A stretch of DNA of 64,000 nt from Candidatus Caldilinea saccharophila (GTDB lineage Bacteria > Chloroflexota > Anaerolineae > Caldilineales > Caldilineaceae): NCBI GenBank assembly GCA_016710365.1, contig JADJVW010000059.1, positions 107,873 to 171,872 of the forward strand, written 5' to 3'. A program made the translations under genes and the position numbers. The notes under the pieces were generated by a model that did no database searches, was not told the origin of the DNA, and was given only the letters and a program-made list of their open reading frames with translations. Below are positions 11,160-23,768 of this stretch, in pieces. Each line of letters opens with the position of its first letter. The stretch's first letter is position 1.

Positions 11160-11411
11160 AAAAGTTCCTTTCTGACTGAGTTGCTGGTCTAGCGCTGATG
11201 ATCCGAATCTGCTCTCCCCGTTCTGTGTAGGCAACTGTCCAACAGTAGAAAGACCAAACATCACAAAACGATCCTCATACCGTGGATGATCTCGCTCGTC
11301 ACCTGTGAGGGAAAAATCATCGAGAAACACTGTGGATGCCTTTTTCGAAAGAGATGCCGTGCTTGCGCAGGTTTGTTCTTGCCATTTCAGGGTTCTCTAC
11401 TCGAACTGCAT
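11146..11411 (-). CDS. brnT: BrnT-family ribonuclease toxin (frameshifted)
   Basis: After correcting small indels, this minus-strand gene reads as an about 88-residue BrnT. It starts MQFE at 11411, then NPEMARTNLRKHGISFEKAS, TVFLDDFSLTGDERDHPRYE, DRFVMFGLSTVGQLL and YTERGEQIRIISARPATQSE, ending ERNFYEEG. This is the full BrnT core, a RelE-like fold with the catalytic Arg-Ile-Ile-Ser-Ala-Arg strand. Breaks are seen near 11390, 11335 and 11235. The end overlaps the antitoxin start by 14 bases, toxin first, as usual for brnTA. Whether the indels are real is unknown; the intact motifs favour sequencing error. Confidence 0.75.
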
Positions 11412-11523
11412 ATGTTCCCCTTGCTATGTGGCTGATCTCCCCATACGCCGCACAATTCTACCCTAGCCATTATAACAGAAAGGCCGGACGGTTGATGCTT
11501 GGCTTGAAGCCAACTTTGCCCGC

Positions 11524-12734
11524 CTAAAGTAAAGCTACATTCAGAATCATAGTTTTGCGATACATGGACAGGTCTGGTAAAACCCTCCTCATACGGATGT
11601 ATTGAACAGAGAGACAGAGAGGAGGGCAAGATGGTGCGACCAGACCTGGCAAAATGGGAGCAGACGCTGGCGGACTTGCGCCGGTTATCCGTGGCGGCGG
11701 AGCATCCACGGGCGCGTGAACGATTCCTGGCGTTGTACGAGATTGGTGCGGCCACACGAATGCCACGCAGTGGGCGGCTGCCATGAAGCATGACGACAAC
11801 ACCGTGCTGAAGTGGTGCACACGTACAACTCCTTGAGGCCAGAAGCCGTGACCTATCAGCGTAGTGGCGGCGCCCCCCTTTTGCGCCCGAACAAGTCAAG
11901 CAAATCGTTGCCACAGTGAAAGAGAGTGCGCCCATTGAGCATGGCCTGCCTGGTTACAACTGGACGCTGAAGAAGCTGCGGCGCTGGATCAAGCAGGTCT
12001 TCGCCTGTGAGGTCGGGCGGCGTACGTTGAGCAAAGTGTTGCACACGATGATTTGAGCTGGAAGAAGTGCCAGAAAGTGCTCAAGCGTGCGAATCCCGCT
12101 AAGCGTGCGGCTTTCATGACCGCCTTCCAGAAAACTCTATACGCAGGTGTGCCAGGCGCGATGCGGCTGATCTACATTGATGAGGCGCATCTTCATCAGG
12201 ACATGGATCTGGGCTATACCTGGGCACAGAAGGGTGAACCAGCCTGGCGATTGAGTCATTGCCCCCGCTTGCAGGACAGGATCGACTGGTATGGCGCCTA
12301 TGACTTCACCAACGGGAAGTGCTTCATCTGGAACGAAGGCGGCTGCAACGGCGACAATACGATCAAGTTTCCTGCACCATCTGGCTGCCTGGCTGGGGCC
12401 CGCTCACCGCGCCGACTGTGATCATCTGGGATGGTGCATCGTGTCACACCGCCAAAGCTGTTCAGGCGGAGGCCGCAAGGTTGGGCTTCACCCTCGTGCC
12501 CTTGCCGGGGTATAGCCCTGATCTCAACCCGATTGAGGGTCTTTGGAAATGGATGCGTGAAGACGTGACTCGCAATCATTGCTATGCCTCCACGCGTGAG
12601 CTGTTTGATGCCTGCAAAGCCTTCGTCGATCGCATCAACACCGAACCGTTCGCCATCATCAAGCGCCTATGGCCCAAATTGGAACTGGACCCTGACTTCG
12701 AGAAACTCTTGGTTTCAAAGTAGCTTTACTTTAG
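11524..12734. mobile_element. IS630-family insertion sequence
   Basis: Perfect 15-base inverted repeats CTAAAGTAAAGCTAC (11524-11538) and its complement (12720-12734) bound a single transposase gene. IS630/Tc1 elements insert at TA and duplicate it; the TA at 11525-11526 and at 12732-12733 fit this, making the element about 11527-12731. The right end cuts into the 3' end of the convergent GNAT gene. Confidence 0.88.
11631..12723 (+). CDS. IS630-family transposase (frameshifted)
   Basis: The start at 11631 follows GGAGGG (11620-11625). With indels corrected it encodes about 360 residues: an N-terminal HTH region (MVRPDLAKWEQTLADLRRL), the middle LKKLRRWIKQVFACEVGRRT, and a DDE catalytic domain. 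The triad is visible: Asp in IYIDEAHLHQD, Asp in VIIWDGASCH and Glu in SPDLNPIEGLWKW. Frames change near 11745, 11830, 11875, 12050 and 12375. Some IS630 elements use programmed frameshifting, but the number of slips here points to decay or sequencing error. Confidence 0.85.
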
Positions 12735-13326
12735 TCGTCTGGTGTGACTGCAACTGCTCCCACTCCCGCCTGAGCAGCCCATACACCCACGAATCCGACG
12801 CCTCGCCATCGACAATGCAATTTTCACGCAGCGTGCCTTCGCGCAAAAAACCGAGCTTTTCCAACACTCGACCCGATGCTGCGTTGCGTGTATCGGCCTC
12901 AGACTGGACACGGTTGAGGTCCAGCGTGTTGAAAGCCCACTGCAGCAACGCGCCTGCGGCCTCGGTGGCAAAGCCCTGGCCCCAAGCCGACCCATCGAAG
13001 CAGTACCCCAGCATTGCGCTGCGATACACTGCGTCCCAATTCATCAAACTGCACCAGCCAATGAACCTATCGTCGGCTGTGCGTTCGATGGCAAGGCGCG
13101 CACCACTGCCTTCCTGCTCCATCTGGTTGCAACGCGCGATGAAGCGTGCTGCCTGGCCGCGCTCCTTCCAGGGCGGTGCATCCCAGTAGCGTAACACGCG
13201 TGGGTTGCTCTGAAGCGCAAAGATGGCGTCCGTGTCGGCTTCCGTGAAAGGGCGCAATCGCAAGCGAGCGGTGCGCAACGTCGGGGTTGGTAAGGACACA
13301 ACAGAATTTGCTGCACCATCGATCAT
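12715..13326 (-). CDS. GNAT-family N-acetyltransferase (RimJ/RimL type), 3' end altered by IS630
   Basis: A 203-residue acetyltransferase of the RimJ/RimL branch. It opens TPTLRTARLRLRPFTEADTD and carries the acetyl-CoA loop region GYCFDGSAWGQGFATEAAGA, then NRVQSEADTRNAASGRVLEK and LGFLREGTLRE. The start is supported by AAGGAG eight bases upstream. The last residues (KVKLL) and the stop codon are encoded by the inverted repeat of the IS630 element, so the native C-terminus has been replaced; since the break falls after the fold, activity may be kept. It acetylates an amino group, but the acceptor (protein N-terminus, antibiotic or metabolite) is unknown. Confidence 0.88.
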   Translation of the reverse strand: MIDGAANSVVSLPTPTLRTARLRLRPFTEADTDAIFALQSNPRVLRYWDAPPWKERGQAARFIARCNQMEQEGSGARLAIERTADDRFIGWCSLMNWDAVYRSAMLGYCFDGSAWGQGFATEAAGALLQWAFNTLDLNRVQSEADTRNAASGRVLEKLGFLREGTLRENCIVDGEASDSWVYGLLRREWEQLQSHQTTKVKLL

Positions 13327-13775
13327 GGTTGAGACTCCTTCTACGCAATGAAGAGCAGCGAAAACACGAAAGTGACGTACGCATTGGTTTGGATACCCCG
13401 ATGCCCCAATGATAGATGGCTGACCTTAGTACGATCTTCCTTCCGTGCGTGTCTGCCGGCTCACGCTAGCAGGTGAGTGGGACATTTTTGCGGGCGGCGT
13501 AGCTGTCCGCAAAACTTGTCATTATCGAACGACTCGCCGGATATAATCCTCAAGCTCCATCATCGGCGCCTGGCGCTCCGACCGCAGTCAGCGCCGGACA
13601 ACCCTGCCCCTCTACAGCCCTGTCCCTATACAGCCCTGGCAAAAAAAACGGTCACGGGTTTGACGGAAAAAGCCGGATGAGTTTCGGAGTAAATCCGCGA
13701 GAATCCGTCTCATCCGTCAAATACGTGGTCTATGGAAGCCAGACTGAACAGTTACGACATCCTACGCTCTACCCT
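13327..13775. repeat. Gene-free stretch with a dispersed repeat
   Basis: No gene is seen. At 13681-13697 it carries the exact 17-base core GTTTCGGAGTAAATCCG also found at 2899-2915. This is followed by AATCCGTCTCATCCGTC, similar to the repeat at 57187-57277. The remainder is unremarkable. Confidence 0.55.
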
Positions 13776-15537
<1,762 letters not shown>

Positions 15538-15598
15538 TTCAGGTTCTCTTTCAGTCGTTAGCTACTTGATTCGATCAGCTTGCATAAACTCCAGGTCG

Positions 15599-15841
15599 TC
15601 AGGCGCAGATAGACCGCGTCTGTCCGCCGTAAGAGGACGTGATCTGATGAATCATACAGCAGCCATCACGCTTTCTGCAATCGATTGGCGCGGATTTTCC
15701 GACGGCGCGTAGCTCGCCCACAAAGTCTCGACCCTCTGCGTAAACGCGGCAGCGGTAGACGCCCCCTTCGTGCACCAGGCGCTTTAGGCGGGCATATTGG
15801 GGGATGCAGTCGGTCGGCGCACAAGCCCCGCACCGCGTCAC
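15599..15841 (-). CDS. Small cysteine-rich hypothetical protein
   Basis: An 80-residue frame with a GTG start (15841) and a GGAG about ten bases upstream. It contains CGAC, a Cys in PTDC, YRCRVYAEGRDFVGELR, then IDCRKRDGCC. Seven cysteines in about 60 residues suggest metal or disulfide binding. It lies upstream of the sulfurylase gene in the same direction. I recognise no family, and the frame could be chance. Confidence 0.35.
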   Translation of the reverse strand: MTRCGACAPTDCIPQYARLKRLVHEGGVYRCRVYAEGRDFVGELRAVGKSAPIDCRKRDGCCMIHQITSSYGGQTRSICA

Positions 15842-16097
15842 ATCGACAATCTCCGCGCCGTGTCACATGGAATCTGAAGAAAGTGACAAGTGCACCTTGA
15901 CCTTTGCTAGTAAAACTGCTATAACCGGTTAACCATTTTACCCATTGCGCACCACATCGATTTTTTCTTGTGTAATCGTAGGATCTGAAACAAATTACGC
16001 TGATGTTACAGGCTCGCAGCAAAGCATCGCAGCAAAGGCTCAAAACGCAGCCAGCCGCCAAACTATATCCCAATTCCATTAAAAAAGTAGGAGCAAA
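15842..16097. other. Divergent intergenic region
   Basis: The region separates the minus-strand sulfate genes from the plus-strand DksA-like gene. It is AT-richer than its surroundings and must hold promoters for both sides, but I see no clear hexamer pair. An AAGTAGGAG ribosome site precedes the DksA-like start (16087-16095). Confidence 0.4.
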
Positions 16098-16480
16098 ATG
16101 ACAACCGCAACTGCAGGCTTTATCGATACAGAGCGCCAAAAATTGCTTGGGGAACAAACGCACGTCATCGCCGAGTTAAACAACCTGCGCGATTTAATGC
16201 AGGCGGAAGTAGATGTCGAACCGGATGAGGGCGATTCTGAGATCTTTGAGCGTGAGAAGAACGCTGCCTTGATCGCAGTGCTGGAACGCCGGTTGATTGA
16301 CATTGAAACAGCGCTGAAGGCAATTGAAAAGGGCAACTATGGCATCTGCACGTTGCAGCACAGCCATCGAAAAGGGAGCGCCTCGAAGTCAAGCCCGATG
16401 CCACGCTGTGTCTGAATTGCCAGCGTGAAGTCGAACGTCTCAGCCGCCGCAATCGCCCGCAGCGCCAGATCGACTGGTAG
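16098..16480 (+). CDS. DksA/TraR-family zinc-finger protein (frameshifted)
   Basis: About 127 residues. The N-terminal helical hairpin (QKLLGEQTHVIAELNNLRDL) is followed by an acidic loop EPDEGDSEIFEREKNAALIA, where the DksA-type acidic tip would be. The C-terminal zinc finger has Cys in GNYGIC, then a frame slip near 16357-16385, after which the corrected frame reads AIEKERLEVKPDATLCLNC. The four cysteines of the C4 finger are recovered only by joining the frames. DksA-like proteins bind the RNA polymerase secondary channel; many short relatives have no tested role. It precedes upp by ten bases and probably shares its transcript. Confidence 0.8.
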
Positions 16481-16490
16481 GGAGCGCCTT

Positions 16491-17138
16491 GTGTCGGAAA
16501 ATGTCTTTATTTCACCGCATCCTCTCGTCCAACACAAGCTTACGCTTCTGCGCCGCAAGGAAACCGAACCCAAGAAATTCCGCGAAGTCATCAGCGAGTT
16601 GTCGATGATGCTGGTCTACGAAGCCACGCTCGACTTGGCAACGCAGCCGGTGACCATCGAGACGCCGCTGACGACCGCACAAGGCACGTTGATGGCGGAA
16701 AAAGTCGGGTTGGCGCCGATTCTGCGCGCGGGCATGGGCATGGTGGAAGGCGCCTGGAAATTGCTGCCCCAGGCTGAGGTGTGGCACCTCGGCCTCTACC
16801 GTGATGAGCGCACGCTCAAGCCGGTTTCGTATTACAACAAGCTGCCGGTTGCGCCCACCGTCGAACTCTGCCTGGTGCTCGACCCGATGTTGGCGACCGG
16901 TGGCTCAGCCACGGCGGCGGTCGATGTCCTCAAACGGTGGGGCGTCACGCGCATCAAGTTCGTGGGGCTGCTCGCCGCGCCCGAAGGCATCGCCGCCCTG
17001 CACCGCGCGCATCCCGATGTAGCCATTCACATTGCGGCGGTGGATGAGCGGCTCACCGCGGCAGCGGATGGGTTCCCGCCAGGCTACATCTGGCCAGGGC
17101 TGGGCGACGCCGGCGACCGGCAGTATGGCACCGGGTAA
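16491..17138 (+). CDS. upp: Uracil phosphoribosyltransferase
   Basis: This 215-residue enzyme makes UMP from uracil and PRPP in pyrimidine salvage. The GTG start at 16491 has GGAG (16481-16484) upstream and fits the family length (about 208). Signature parts are GLAPILRAGMGMVEG, the GLYRDERTLKPVSYYNKLP flexible loop, the PRPP-binding DPMLATGGSA (131-140), and the uracil-binding tail FPPGYIWPGLGDAGDRQYGT. A rho-independent terminator follows at 17210-17241. Confidence 0.96.
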   Translation: MSENVFISPHPLVQHKLTLLRRKETEPKKFREVISELSMMLVYEATLDLATQPVTIETPLTTAQGTLMAEKVGLAPILRAGMGMVEGAWKLLPQAEVWHLGLYRDERTLKPVSYYNKLPVAPTVELCLVLDPMLATGGSATAAVDVLKRWGVTRIKFVGLLAAPEGIAALHRAHPDVAIHIAAVDERLTAAADGFPPGYIWPGLGDAGDRQYGTG

Positions 17139-17209
17139 GTCGATTTTTCGATCCGTTGTTTCCTTGAATCCGTTGTAGTGCTTTAGGGTAGAAACATGTT
17201 CTGTATCAA

Positions 17210-17241
17210 GACCGCCTTCTCCCGCTGGGCGGTCTTTTTTT
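17210..17241 (+). terminator. Rho-independent terminator after upp
   Basis: GACCGCC (17210-17216) pairs with GGCGGTC (17228-17234) around an 11-base loop and is followed by a run of seven T. It lies just past upp and before the convergent methyltransferase stop at 17263. Confidence 0.9.
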
Positions 17242-17262
17242 GCGCACTCGCTGCTGACAAGA

Positions 17263-18022
17263 CTATCCATTGTCTTCGTTGCTGTCCTGGGCGGGAGCCG
17301 CGCGCTCGATCCTGCGCGCCATCGCCAGCAGCAGCGCTGTCTCCTCCGGCTGCAAGGCGGCGATAAGCGAGCTGGCGCAGCGTGCGCATCACGGCTGCCG
17401 GGTTGTAGCGGAAGAAGCCGATCGACGCCAGCGCGGCCTCGCTGCTCTGGAAAAGGCGTTCAAGCTGAGCCTGCGTCGCCCGCGGCGGCTCTGGCTGCGC
17501 AGTCTTCACAAGTGACGCCACGCCCACGACAGCCATGCGCACTTCGTAGAGCAGCAGCAACACCGCCTGCGCCAGATTCAGCGCCGGATAGTCCGGGTTG
17601 GCCGGAATCATGGCGATCAGGTGACAACGATCCAGCGCCACCCGATCCAGCCCGTCGGCCTCGGCGCCAAAGAGCAACGCCACCCGCTCCCGCTGGCCGC
17701 GTGCGGCCAGCTCACCGGCCAGACCGCGCAGGTCTGTGCTGACAGGCGCGCCGGGATGATGGATGGCGGCCGTGCCGACCACCACATGGCAGTCAGCCAG
17801 CGCCGCGTCGAGCGTGGCAAAGTGCTCGATGCGCTCGATCAAATCCTCGCAATGATGCGCCACCCGCTGCAGCTCGCTCACCGCGTAGCTGACCGGCTGC
17901 ACCAGGCGCAGGTGGCTGAAGCCCATGTTCTTCATCGCGCGCACCACCGCCGCCAGATTGACCGGGTCTTCTGGCCGGTGCAGCACGACAATGACTTCTT
18001 CCAGCGCGTCTGATTTGTTCAT
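17263..18022 (-). CDS. TrmJ/TrmH-like (SPOUT) RNA 2'-O-methyltransferase (frameshift near 17360)
   Basis: A SPOUT methyltransferase of about 253 residues. Motif 1 is PVNLAAVVRAMKNMGF (about 21-36), motif 2 is LLFGAEADGLDR and motif 3 is IPANPDYPALNLAQAV; together these build the knotted SAM site. The TrmJ subgroup methylates tRNA position 32. The C-terminal extension resembles TrmJ (RLFQSSEAALASIGFF and NPAAVMRTLRQLAYR). Near 17360 a frame slip occurs; the corrected end reads LQPEETALLLAMARRIERA and stops at 17263. The IS4-like element ends 20 bases upstream of the start codon and may have displaced its promoter. Confidence 0.88.
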
Positions 18023-18041
18023 AAAACTCTGTTGTGGATAT

Positions 18042-19521
18042 CAATACCTTCGCCAGTCTATGGTTGAGTGATAAGAGCTTGAGTCGAGTGAATTGCGCCC
18101 ATGCTGGCAACATAGTGAAGGATGGCAGCAATAATATTCGGATTGGGTGGTTCGGGAAGCAATTCAATGGTTGCGTGGACATATCTACGACCACGGAAGA
18201 ACGCTTTCAAATCCAAAACACCAGCGTCGGGATGTGACCTGCGAAAATCGGCAAGCTGGCGATGAGAAAGATTAACCATGAAGAGCGAAAGGTTGACTGC
18301 ATTGGTGACGGGAGTCTCTTTGATGGTCATGAAGTCCTCCATGCCCCAGAATTGTTTAGCGTCGCGGAAGTTGAACTCGATTTGGAAGCGCAGGCGATAG
18401 TAGTGAATCAGGGTATCGTGTGTGAGTTTGAGATCACTGCTGAAAAGCACCGCATGTGCGCGGACGCCACTCTCCAGATTGGTTTTGACCAGGATCACGA
18501 CATTGAGTGGGTCGGCAAAGCACTCGTGCAACATCGTGGCTTGGTAAACATCAGTGCGAATCCCCTTGTCCTGACCGGTCGCCATCTGATAACGCTCTGG
18601 AATGGCCTGATAATTGAGCTTGTCGCCAGAGCGACGACGGGGCCAGACTTCTTCTGTTCACCCTTGTACTCGAAGTAGAGCGCCGAATCGTGACGCAGTT
18701 TCGAGATCAGGTGCAACCCCAGACTTTGCTGCACCATCTGACAAACGTTGTTGTTGCCGAAATGACCATCCAGCACCAGATAGGTGAGGGGGAAGAGTCC
18801 ACCAATCAGTTCCAACAACTTCTTGACCAGTCGCTCCATCATTCTCAGTTCGCCGTTCCATTCAACGTGACGTTTGTCTTTATTCTTGCTGCCTTTGGGA
18901 CGTCCCGCCTTGCGCTTGCCTCCCTTTGGATTCTTCTTCGCTGCGCTTTTCTTGGTCGCACGCTGCTTCGCTTTCGCTGGAGCGTCCGTCTCTGCGTGCT
19001 TAACCACTTGCTCCGTCAGCAGCGGATGGGAAACAGCATCACTCACACTGACCAGAGAAAGGGTGAAGAAGCTGACCCCAGCGATGGGCTTGTTGTAGAT
19101 CGACGAGAAAAACGGGTCCAACCCGTGTGTCTTCTTTCCGGCTTTGCTGACCACGCTCTCGTCGCCAACAACCAGATACACCTCATCAGGTTGGAACAGG
19201 TGGGTGCGGAAGAACAGCCAACTCATCTGCGCCCACGGCAGCACTGTGTTGAACCAACGCTGCACTGTCCGGTAGCTGCCACCCCTCTCCGTCCAGCGCG
19301 AAATACCCAACATCGTCACACGACCGGTCATTGCCAACATCGCGGCGATGATTCGTCCCAACTGACGTGTCGCTGTCTGATTCTGACATTGGTCCAAGCA
19401 TTGAAGCAGTGCGATAATCTCGATCATGAGCGGTTCTGTCTGATAGGAATTCCACTTTTGTCGGTGATAAGCCTATCCTACACGACCGCTCTATCTTTCC
19501 CCTTTTTTGGCGAAGGTATTG
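18042..19521. mobile_element. IS4-like insertion sequence, copy 1
   Basis: A 1480-base element. CAATACCTTCGCCA at 18042-18055 is repeated inverted at 19508-19521, enclosing one minus-strand transposase. A second, decayed copy with matching ends lies at 62369-63868 in the opposite orientation. I see no clear target duplication at this copy. Confidence 0.85.
18058..19427 (-). CDS. IS4-like transposase (one frameshift)
   Basis: A DDE transposase of about 456 residues. It includes a catalytic Asp region (YLVVGDESVVSKAGKKTHG), a Lys/Arg-rich insertion (KRKAGRPKGSKNKDKRH), a second Asp region (TYLVLDGHFGNNNVCQMVQQ), and a late IS4-type Y-R-E-K element (YYRLRFQIEFNFRDAKQFWG) giving the catalytic Glu. 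A slip near 18620 splits the last third from the rest; corrected, it continues SGDKLNYQAIPERYQMATGQ. Apart from that the gene is intact, so this copy might still move, or supply enzyme for copy 2. Confidence 0.88.
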
Positions 19522-19661
19522 CTATTGTTGGGTCAGTTCGATTTGCGATGTTCGCATCACAGTCAGGTGGAATGGGCGGGAACGCGTGGTGCGGTTGCTC
19601 GAAGCCTGAGACGAAAAGCTAGCAGCGCTGGGGCGCGTTGCAGGCGGCCCGATCCAGACAG

Positions 19662-19702
19662 AAAACGCCCGCTGGTTTGATTGTCCACCAACGAGCGTTT
19701 TT
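19662..19702. terminator. Bidirectional rho-independent terminator
   Basis: AAAACGCCCGCTGGT (19662-19676) pairs with ACCAACGAGCGTTTT (19687-19701), 13 of 15 positions, with A/T-rich ends on both sides. It lies just past the stop of the CcmI-like gene and so ends the ccmHGF transcript on the minus strand. Confidence 0.8.
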
Positions 19703-19715
19703 GTTGCTCTAGCAA

Positions 19716-20285
19716 CTACTGGGGAGCGGCGGCCAGTTCAGCCAACGGCGCGCCACAGTTGGCGCAGAATTTATGTTGTGGCGAGACCTGACTGCCGCAC
19801 TCGGTGCAGTATTTGGTTGTCCCGCCATTGGCCGGCAATGGGGCCGCAGCCGTGATGGACGTTACGCTAGATATGCGACGCCGGCGAGCGATCTCCGCTT
19901 CTACGCTGACATCAGCCACAGGCGGCGACGCGGTGGCATCGGCGGTGACCAGGCGGCGGCGTTGAATCTCGTGCTCCAGGGTGGCGTCCACCCCCGCACT
20001 TTCCGGCGCCAATTGCTCGATCTGCTGCATGAGGCCAATGGCTTGCCGACGCAGACGCTGATCGTATTGCTGATAATCTGCTTCACTCAACTTACCCACG
20101 CTGTAATCAAACTCCAACTCTTTGATGGAGGCCAATACCTGCTCTTTGCGATGAAGAAGCTCCGTCAACCGGTCGTCTTCGATCAATACCGGCGCCGGCC
20201 CCCGTTTGAGCAGCGGCCAGACCACCGCGGCGATCGCCAAACCCGATATCAACAAAGCGATCAGAAGTCCAATGATGAACGACAT
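19716..20285 (-). CDS. CcmI-like membrane protein with C-terminal zinc ribbon
   Basis: A 189-residue protein, last in the ccmH-ccmG-ccmF row. The start at 20285 has AAGGA nine bases upstream and gives an immediate membrane helix (MSFIIGLLIALLISGLA). A coiled-coil stretch follows (LTELLHRKEQVLASIKELE, then FDYSVGKLSEADYQQYDQRL), which resembles the cytoplasmic part of CcmI, and the end is a zinc ribbon with Cys in YCTECGSQVS and FCANCG. CcmI proteins hold apocytochromes for the haem lyase. The zinc-ribbon version is not the classic one; the role is inferred from position. Confidence 0.7.
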   Translation of the reverse strand: MSFIIGLLIALLISGLAIAAVVWPLLKRGPAPVLIEDDRLTELLHRKEQVLASIKELEFDYSVGKLSEADYQQYDQRLRRQAIGLMQQIEQLAPESAGVDATLEHEIQRRRLVTADATASPPVADVSVEAEIARRRRISSVTSITAAAPLPANGGTTKYCTECGSQVSPQHKFCANCGAPLAELAAAPQ

Positions 20286-20311
20286 ACCAGATTCCTTGAA
20301 GCTATTTTTAA

Positions 20312-22309
<1,998 letters not shown>

Positions 22310-22338
22310 GTTGCACTTCCCTCTATATCGCTTTACGC

Positions 22339-22926
22339 TTACGGGCGGATCTGGTCCAAAAGCTCATCCAGGCGATTCTGGCTGACAATCGGCCCAATCA
22401 CAAGCTCTTGAATATTGCCTTGTGGGTCGATGAAAAAGGTCTCCGGCACCCCTTTGATGCCATAGCGTCGCGCTGCGGCGCTTTGCAGATCAGGCCCACT
22501 CGGATAGGTGATATCGAATTCAGCCAGGTAGGCTTTGGCAGCCGGCTCCTGGTCAAGGTAGTCCAACCCGATAAAGACGATGCCGTTGTCTTTTTCGCGA
22601 CGCCATGTCGCCTCCAGCAAGGCGGCTTCATCGCGGCAAGGGTTGCACCAACTCGCCCAGAAGTTCAACACGACGCCCTGGCCGCGCAGGTCTTCGAGCG
22701 CAATCGTTTCGCCTTGAAATGTGGTAAAGGTGAACGGGGGCGCTTCCCCGGCGGCGCGCTGCTCCGACTGATTGGTTTGCACCAGGCGGAGCGCAAGGAG
22801 GACGACGAACCCCACCAGTATCAGGACAAAGACCGTCTGCCAGATACGCACGGCGCGCTTGCTTGCGGACTGCTGCGGATCGGCGCTGACGGCTGGGGGG
22901 CGGTCAGATGTTGTAGCCTCAGTCAT
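22339..22926 (-). CDS. ccmG: Thioredoxin-like apocytochrome reductase CcmG (TlpA/DsbE family)
   Basis: A 195-residue membrane-tethered thioredoxin. One signal-anchor helix (VFVLILVGFVVLLALRLV) is followed by a TlpA-type domain with active site WCNPC in FWASWCNPCRDEAALLEATW and the cis-Pro region GIKGVPETFFIDPQG. It keeps the cysteines of apocytochrome CxxCH motifs reduced before haem ligation. Its start overlaps the end of ccmH by eight bases, so the two are coupled. Regulation is presumably shared with the cytochrome genes. Confidence 0.95.
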   Translation of the reverse strand: MTEATTSDRPPAVSADPQQSASKRAVRIWQTVFVLILVGFVVLLALRLVQTNQSEQRAAGEAPPFTFTTFQGETIALEDLRGQGVVLNFWASWCNPCRDEAALLEATWRREKDNGIVFIGLDYLDQEPAAKAYLAEFDITYPSGPDLQSAAARRYGIKGVPETFFIDPQGNIQELVIGPIVSQNRLDELLDQIRP

Positions 22927-23428
22927 AGCGCTTCAATTCCTCTTCAAGACGATCGTAATACTCGTCGTTGGCAGCGGTTGGTGATGGCGGCGTTTCGGTG
23001 GTCTTGGCTGCGATCATCCCGCGCATACGGCGCCACACAAAGACGCCGCCGCCGATCATGACCGCCACGGGTAAAAGCCAGGCCAGCCAGTTGAAGCCTT
23101 CCAACGGCGGCTCACCCAATACCTGCGGGCCATATTGCGCCACGAAATAATTTTTGATGTCGTCTTTGGGTTCGCCAGCCGTCAACTTGTCGGCGATCAC
23201 TTCGCGCATCTGCTCGCAGGCTTTGAGCTCGCACGCATCGAGGCGCACGCCGCTACAAAGTGGACACCACAGTTCGTCGGCCACATCTTTGACATCATTC
23301 GCAGTCACCGTGGCTGGCGGTTCGACGGCGCTATCCTGAGATTTGGCGGATGGGGCGCTCCCAAAAAAGGAAGTCAGCAGCGCCAGCAAAAACAAAAGGA
23401 AGAAAATTCTTTGAGGAGTTCGAAGCAT
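22919..23428 (-). CDS. ccmH: Cytochrome c maturation protein CcmH
   Basis: This 169-residue protein has an N-terminal signal (FFLLFLLALLTSFFGSAPSA), a CcmH domain with the redox pair in LWCPLCSGVRLDACELKAC, and a C-terminal membrane helix (WLAWLLPVAVMIGGGVFVWR). The classic motif is LRCxxCQ; here CPLCSG is followed by two further Cys residues (DACELKAC), an unusual four-cysteine arrangement. The helical part MREVIADKLTAGEPKDDIKN is typical. CcmH works with CcmG and CcmF in presenting reduced apocytochrome. It opens the ccmHGF row; no CcmA-D genes lie in the window. Confidence 0.9.
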   Translation of the reverse strand: MLRTPQRIFFLLFLLALLTSFFGSAPSAKSQDSAVEPPATVTANDVKDVADELWCPLCSGVRLDACELKACEQMREVIADKLTAGEPKDDIKNYFVAQYGPQVLGEPPLEGFNWLAWLLPVAVMIGGGVFVWRRMRGMIAAKTTETPPSPTAANDEYYDRLEEELKRYD

Positions 23429-23695
23429 AGGTAGGTTATGAAATTTATTTGATAACTAAGCAGGATTTGCAGCACATCGCTTATGATCTCCCTCGGATGC
23501 GCACATCCGGGAGAACGAGCCTGCTGCGCCATGCACCTGAACGCAATTTGTAGCAGGAATTATAACACAACTTTGAATGGACGACCGCTAATCGATTGGC
23601 AATTTCACCAGATTTTTAACCTTTCGGCCCCTTCGGAAGACGGCCATCCACCCTCAAGCTTGCGCCAGATCGACCACTGAGCAGCGAAAAAGAAA

Positions 23696-23731
23696 GGGGG
23701 GTCGGGCGGCGCATAGACCGCCCGACCCCCC
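23696..23731 (-). terminator. Strong rho-independent terminator
   Basis: A perfect 14-base stem (23696-23709 with 23718-23731, arms GGGGGGTCGGGCGG) and an 8-base loop. On the minus strand it is followed by TTTCTTTTTC. It ends the decahaem cytochrome transcript and separates it from ccmHGF. Confidence 0.9.
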
Positions 23732-23768
23732 TTATCGGTGGCAGAAGCAACTGAGTGCAAAACGTCGA

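Noticed and set aside
18042..19521. Target-site duplication at IS4-like copy 1
   Set aside because: Flanks GGATAT and CTATTG do not match, so no duplication can be claimed.
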